Shown here: positions 60,734-64,000 of the stretch, piece by piece
Layout of the letters: every line of letters begins with the position of its first letter
Position numbering within the stretch: the stretch's first letter is position 1
Origin: CAYGLV01 sp964351025
GTDB lineage: Bacteria > Actinomycetota > Thermoleophilia > Gaiellales > Gaiellaceae
DNA: 64,000 nt
Direction of reading: 5' to 3'
Assembly (NCBI GenBank): GCA_964351025.1
Contig: CAYGLV010000001.1
Coordinates: 1-64,000, forward strand
Made by a program: the position numbers and the translations under genes
The notes under the pieces: generated by a model
What the model saw: only the letters and a program-made list of their open reading frames with translations
What the model was told of the DNA's origin: nothing
Database searches by the model: none

Positions 60734-62355
60734 GGGGCGCCGGCGCCGCCCGCCTCGCCGGCGAACATCTCCCGCAACGCCGTCTTCTTGAACTTGCCCA
60801 CGGCCGTCTTCGGGATCTCGGCAACGAACTCGATCCGCTCCGGCAGCCACCACTTGGCGAACTCGCGCCCGAGGTGGTCGCGCAGCTCGTCGGCCGTCGT
60901 GCTGGCGCCCTCCTTCAGTACGACGACCGCCATCGGCCGCTCGGCCCACTTCTCGTCGGGGATCGCGATCACCGCCGACTCGGCCACGGCCGGGTGAGCC
61001 ATCAGCGAGTTCTCGAGCGCGACGGACGAGATCCACTCGCCGCCCGACTTGATCACGTCCTTCGTGCGGTCCGCGATCTCGATGCAGCCTCGTCCGTCGA
61101 TCGTGACGATGTCGCCGGTACGGAACCAGTTGTCGTCCGTCCAGCGGTCGGCGGAGTCGGGAGAGTCGTAGTACGCGGAGGCGACCCACGGCCCGCGCAC
61201 CTCCAGCTCGCCCAGGGACTGCCCGTCCCAGGGCACGAGTCCCTCTGCGCCCCGCGCGCGGATCTCGACGAGCGCCGCGGGAAGACCCTGCTTGGCGCGG
61301 AAGCGGTATTGCTCGTCCAGCGGTGCGTCCTGGAGGTCGCTCGTCAGCTCGGCGACGGTGCCGAGCGGGCTCATCTCGGTCATGCCCCAGGCCTGGATGA
61401 CCTTCAGCCCGTGGCGCTCCTGGAAGCCCTCGATCATCGCGCGCGGCGCCGCCGAGCCGCCGACGATCATCCCGCGCAGCGAGGACAGGTCGTACTTGCC
61501 GGGCTCCGCGTCGAGCACCTGCAGGATGCCGAGCCAGATCGTCGGCACGCCGGCGGTGACCGTCACCTTCTCCTGCTCGAACGCCTCGAGCAGCGACGGC
61601 GGGTCGAGGAAGGGCCCGGGGAACACCTGCTTGGCGCCGACGAAGGTGCACGTGAACGGGAAGCCCCACGCGTTCGCATGGAACATCGGCACGACCGGCA
61701 GCGTCGTGTCGGACTCCTGGAGCGAGAGCGCCCCGGCCATGCCCGAGACGATCGAGTGCAGGACGATGCCGCGGTGCGAGTAGAGCACGGCTTTCGGCAC
61801 CCCCGTCGTGCCGCTCGTGTAGCACATGGCCGCCGCCTCGCGCTCGCCGATCTCGGGCTCGGACCACTCGTCCTCGGCGGCCGTGGCGAGCAGCTCCTCG
61901 TAGCCGATCGCGCCGTCCGGGACGTTGTCTCCGATCACGATCACGTGCTCGATCGTCGTCGCCCGGTCCTTGAACGAGCCCCAGATCGGGAGCAGTGACT
62001 CGTCCACGATCAGGAAGCGATCGCCGGCGTGGTTGGCGATGTAGGTGAGGTCGTTCGCGTGGAGGCGGAGATTGAGCGTGTGGACGACCCCGCCTGCGCA
62101 CGGGACGCCGAGGTAGGTCTCGAGGTGCTGGTAGTGGTTCCAGCAGAGAGTGGCGACGCGGTCGCCGCGCTGCAGGCCGAGCTTGCCGAGCGCCATGCCC
62201 AGCTGCTTGGCGCGCGCGGCCATGTCCGTGTACGTGTAGCGGTGGAAGCTGCGGTCCGGGAGGCGGGTGACGATCTCCTTGCCGGGAAACAGCTGCTCGC
62301 CCCGCCGCAGGATCGCGTGCAAGTTGAGCGGGAAGTCCATGATCAGGCCGTCCAT
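60730..62355 (-). CDS. Fatty acid-CoA ligase (AMP-forming)
   Basis: A 541-residue acyl-CoA synthetase. AMP-binding motif YTSGTTGVPKAVLYSHRG near residue 180, GWGMTE-type AWGMTEMSPLGT, GEWISS and a C-terminal Lys in PKTAVGKFKKTALREMF. ATG 62355 follows GGAGGAGG, a strong site. The sequence is like the AlkK/medium-to-long-chain group. It activates a carboxylic acid for the following enzymes. It heads a chain of GTGA overlaps down to 58684. Confidence 0.9.
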   Translation of the reverse strand: MDGLIMDFPLNLHAILRRGEQLFPGKEIVTRLPDRSFHRYTYTDMAARAKQLGMALGKLGLQRGDRVATLCWNHYQHLETYLGVPCAGGVVHTLNLRLHANDLTYIANHAGDRFLIVDESLLPIWGSFKDRATTIEHVIVIGDNVPDGAIGYEELLATAAEDEWSEPEIGEREAAAMCYTSGTTGVPKAVLYSHRGIVLHSIVSGMAGALSLQESDTTLPVVPMFHANAWGFPFTCTFVGAKQVFPGPFLDPPSLLEAFEQEKVTVTAGVPTIWLGILQVLDAEPGKYDLSSLRGMIVGGSAAPRAMIEGFQERHGLKVIQAWGMTEMSPLGTVAELTSDLQDAPLDEQYRFRAKQGLPAALVEIRARGAEGLVPWDGQSLGELEVRGPWVASAYYDSPDSADRWTDDNWFRTGDIVTIDGRGCIEIADRTKDVIKSGGEWISSVALENSLMAHPAVAESAVIAIPDEKWAERPMAVVVLKEGASTTADELRDHLGREFAKWWLPERIEFVAEIPKTAVGKFKKTALREMFAGEAGGAGAP

Positions 62356-62422
62356 CTGTCCTCCTCCTCGTCGCGGGCCACGGGCGGATGGTGATTCGCC
62401 GTCGCCCGGAGCGTAAGCGTCA

Positions 62423-63340
62423 TCAGTCGAGCAGCGCCACCGCCACCTCGGCCCGCAGCGCCCCCGAGGAGCGGTCGTAGGCCCCGATCCAGAGGGCGCG
62501 CTTGTAGAGCCGATGCAGCACGTGCTCCCAGGTGAAACCGGTGCCGCCGTGCACCTGGATCGACCGTTCGCAGGCGGCGACGGCCGCTTCGGCCGCGTAG
62601 GCCTTGGCCGCGGCGCACGCGGTCTCGGCCTGCTCGTCACCCTCGGCGACGCACCATGCAGCCCAGAGGGAGAGCGAGCGGGCGAGCTCAACCTCCGCGA
62701 ACGTGTCGGCGAGCGGGTGCGAGATCGCCTGGTAGATCCCGATCGGCTTCCCGAACTGCTCGCGCGTGGAGGCGTGCTCGACGCCCAGCTCGAGCGCGCG
62801 CCGGGCGACGCCGCAGGCCTCGAGCGCAAGCGCGGCGCGGCCGCGGCGGCGGATCTCGGGCAGCAGCTCCGGCCCTGCCAGCCGCCGCGTGGTCTCGCCT
62901 CCGACGAGCCGTCCGAGCGGGCGGGTCTCGTCGGTCGTCGCCAGCACCTGCCGCTCGGCGCCCTCGAGCTCCCAGACGCCGTCGTCCCTGACCACGGCGA
63001 TGCGGCTCGCCGTGTCGAGAGCCGGGACGAGCGGCCCGGTCGCGAGCGTCCAGCTCGTCTCGCCTGCGGCGACCTCCGCCTGCAAGTCGGGCGGGAGCGC
63101 CGGCACGGTCAGGGCCATGGTGGAGAAGAACGGGCCGCGGTAGAGCGCGCGTCCGAGCTCCTCGTGCAGGATCGCCTCCTCGAGGAAGCCGAGCCCGGCG
63201 CCGCCCGCCTCCTCGGGCACCGACACACCGGTCCAGCCGAGGTCGGCCAGCTGCTGCCACGACGCCTCGGGCGTTCCCTCGAGGAAGGAGCGCGCCTGGC
63301 TGCGCAGCTCCTCCTGCTCGGGCGTGGGCGTGAAGTCCAT
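62423..63340 (-). CDS. Acyl-CoA dehydrogenase, short subunit of a probable heteromeric pair
   Basis: A 305-residue dehydrogenase, shorter than the usual 380. The N-terminal part (FTPTPEQEELRSQARSFLE, GWTGVSVPEEAGGAGLGFLEEAI) and C-terminal part (CERSIQVHGGTGFTWEHVLHRLYKRAL) are conserved, but the middle beta domain is reduced. ATG 63340 overlaps the preceding stop as TGATG. Adjacent shorter and longer dehydrogenases in actinobacteria often assemble as alpha2beta2 complexes, as in the steroid-side-chain enzymes of Mycobacterium; that is inferred here. Confidence 0.82.
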   Translation of the reverse strand: MDFTPTPEQEELRSQARSFLEGTPEASWQQLADLGWTGVSVPEEAGGAGLGFLEEAILHEELGRALYRGPFFSTMALTVPALPPDLQAEVAAGETSWTLATGPLVPALDTASRIAVVRDDGVWELEGAERQVLATTDETRPLGRLVGGETTRRLAGPELLPEIRRRGRAALALEACGVARRALELGVEHASTREQFGKPIGIYQAISHPLADTFAEVELARSLSLWAAWCVAEGDEQAETACAAAKAYAAEAAVAACERSIQVHGGTGFTWEHVLHRLYKRALWIGAYDRSSGALRAEVAVALLD

Positions 63341-64000
63341 CAGCGGCCCCTCGGCAGGCCGAGCACGCGCTCGGCGACGATGGTGCGGAGGATCTCCGAG
63401 GTGCCGGCCTCGATCGTGTTGCCGCGGCTCCTGAGCTGGTGCCACTGCCAGTAGCCGCCGGCCGGCGCGTCGTCGTCGAAGAGCGGCGCCTCGGGGCCGA
63501 GCAGCTCGAGCGCGAGCTTCGTCAGGCGCTGGTTCGCCTCCGACCAGACGAGCTTGGAGACCGACCCCTCGGGGCCCGGCGTGCCCGTCTTCATCAGCTG
63601 CGAGAGCGCGCGGTAGTTCGTGTAGCGGAGCGCCTGAAGCTCGATCCAGAGCTGCGCGATGCGGTCGCGCTGGATGGCGTCGGCGCCGCGCTCCCGTGCG
63701 AGCGCGATCAGCTTGCGCAGTGAGACCTCGAGCACGGCCGTGAGCGAGAAGCCCATCGTTCCGCGCTCGTGGAGGAGCGTCGTCATCGCGACCTGCCAGC
63801 CGCCGCCGATCTCGCCGAGCACGTTCTCGACCGGTATCTCGACGTCGGTGAAGAAGATCTCGTTGAACTCGGACTCGCCGGTGATCTGGCGCAGCCCGCG
63901 CACCTCGACGCCGGGCGCGCGCATGTCGGCGATGAGGTACGTGAGGCCCTTGTGGCCCTGCGAGGCCGGGTCGGAGCGCGTGACGATGATGCAGAAGTCG
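63340..64000 (-). CDS. Acyl-CoA dehydrogenase, N-terminus cut by the window end
   Basis: The C-terminal 219 residues of an acyl-CoA dehydrogenase; the gene continues past 64000. DFCIIVTRSDPASQGHKGLTY opens the visible part. ESEFNEIFFTDVEIPVENVLGE and GYWQWHQLRSRGNTIEAGTSEIL are typical FadE blocks, ending in RTIVAERVLGLPRGR. Its stop overlaps the shorter dehydrogenase start (TGATG), supporting a two-subunit enzyme. Confidence 0.85.
   Translation of the reverse strand, partial: DFCIIVTRSDPASQGHKGLTYLIADMRAPGVEVRGLRQITGESEFNEIFFTDVEIPVENVLGEIGGGWQVAMTTLLHERGTMGFSLTAVLEVSLRKLIALARERGADAIQRDRIAQLWIELQALRYTNYRALSQLMKTGTPGPEGSVSKLVWSEANQRLTKLALELLGPEAPLFDDDAPAGGYWQWHQLRSRGNTIEAGTSEILRTIVAERVLGLPRGR

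Overview
The window is 64 kb of very GC-rich, gene-dense DNA. Start codons are often GTG, co-directional genes often overlap as ATGA, GTGA or TTGA, and several F420-type enzymes are present. Together with a red-type RuBisCO operon, acyl-CoA metabolism and ergothioneine genes, this suggests an actinobacterium, possibly of the Thermoleophilia (Gaiellales or Solirubrobacterales). That placement is inference, because no rRNA or other marker gene lies in the window. I saw no tRNA, rRNA, CRISPR array, transposase or prophage. No gap between genes exceeds about 300 bases.

Layout. 0-4 kb: a 2-oxoacid:ferredoxin oxidoreductase pair, then a convergent gene that I read as a selenoprotein. It has a TlpA/ResA-like thioredoxin domain whose first active-site Cys is an in-frame TGA (U-x-x-C), fused to a sulfide:quinone-reductase-like flavoprotein. 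A perfect 17-nt inverted repeat directly follows the TGA and fits the bacterial SECIS rule. This is the main discovery candidate. 4-8.9 kb: an OmpR-type two-component system with a secreted DUF2680 protein and repeated operator-like sites, then two membrane proteins. 8.9-12.8 kb: Calvin-cycle operon (cbbL, cbbS, prk) with divergent cbbR. 12.8-20.6 kb: a universal stress protein, a secreted Ig-like protein in a coupled three-gene set, fabG, tyrosine phenol-lyase, an AidB-like dehydrogenase and rsgA. 20.8-26.7 kb: cupin, azlCD, a second two-component locus, a secreted HExxH protein, an NrtR-like regulator and a BMP lipoprotein. 26.7-31.1 kb: O-antigen-ligase-like protein, a small secreted protein, a MoaD/BNR pair and an F420-type oxidoreductase.

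31.1-39.8 kb is a polyamine module: flavin amine oxidase, aldehyde dehydrogenase, PotADBC transporter and a class III aminotransferase. The substrate would be imported, deaminated, and the aldehyde oxidised. 39.8-42 kb holds ergothioneine genes egtD and egtB. 42-54.5 kb holds an ABC exporter, malic enzyme, CoA-transferase, DedA, an RmlD-like reductase, a YyaL-type protein, an M3 peptidase and a Liv-type binding protein. 54.6-64 kb is an acyl-CoA degradation region: thiolase, three acyl-CoA dehydrogenases (one cut by the window end), acyl-CoA ligase, dehydrogenases and a thioesterase-like protein.

A recurrent structural trait is that five of eleven convergent gene junctions share one CTAG, in which both genes end in TAG. 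Gene calls rest on recognised motifs in translated sequence. No database search was possible.
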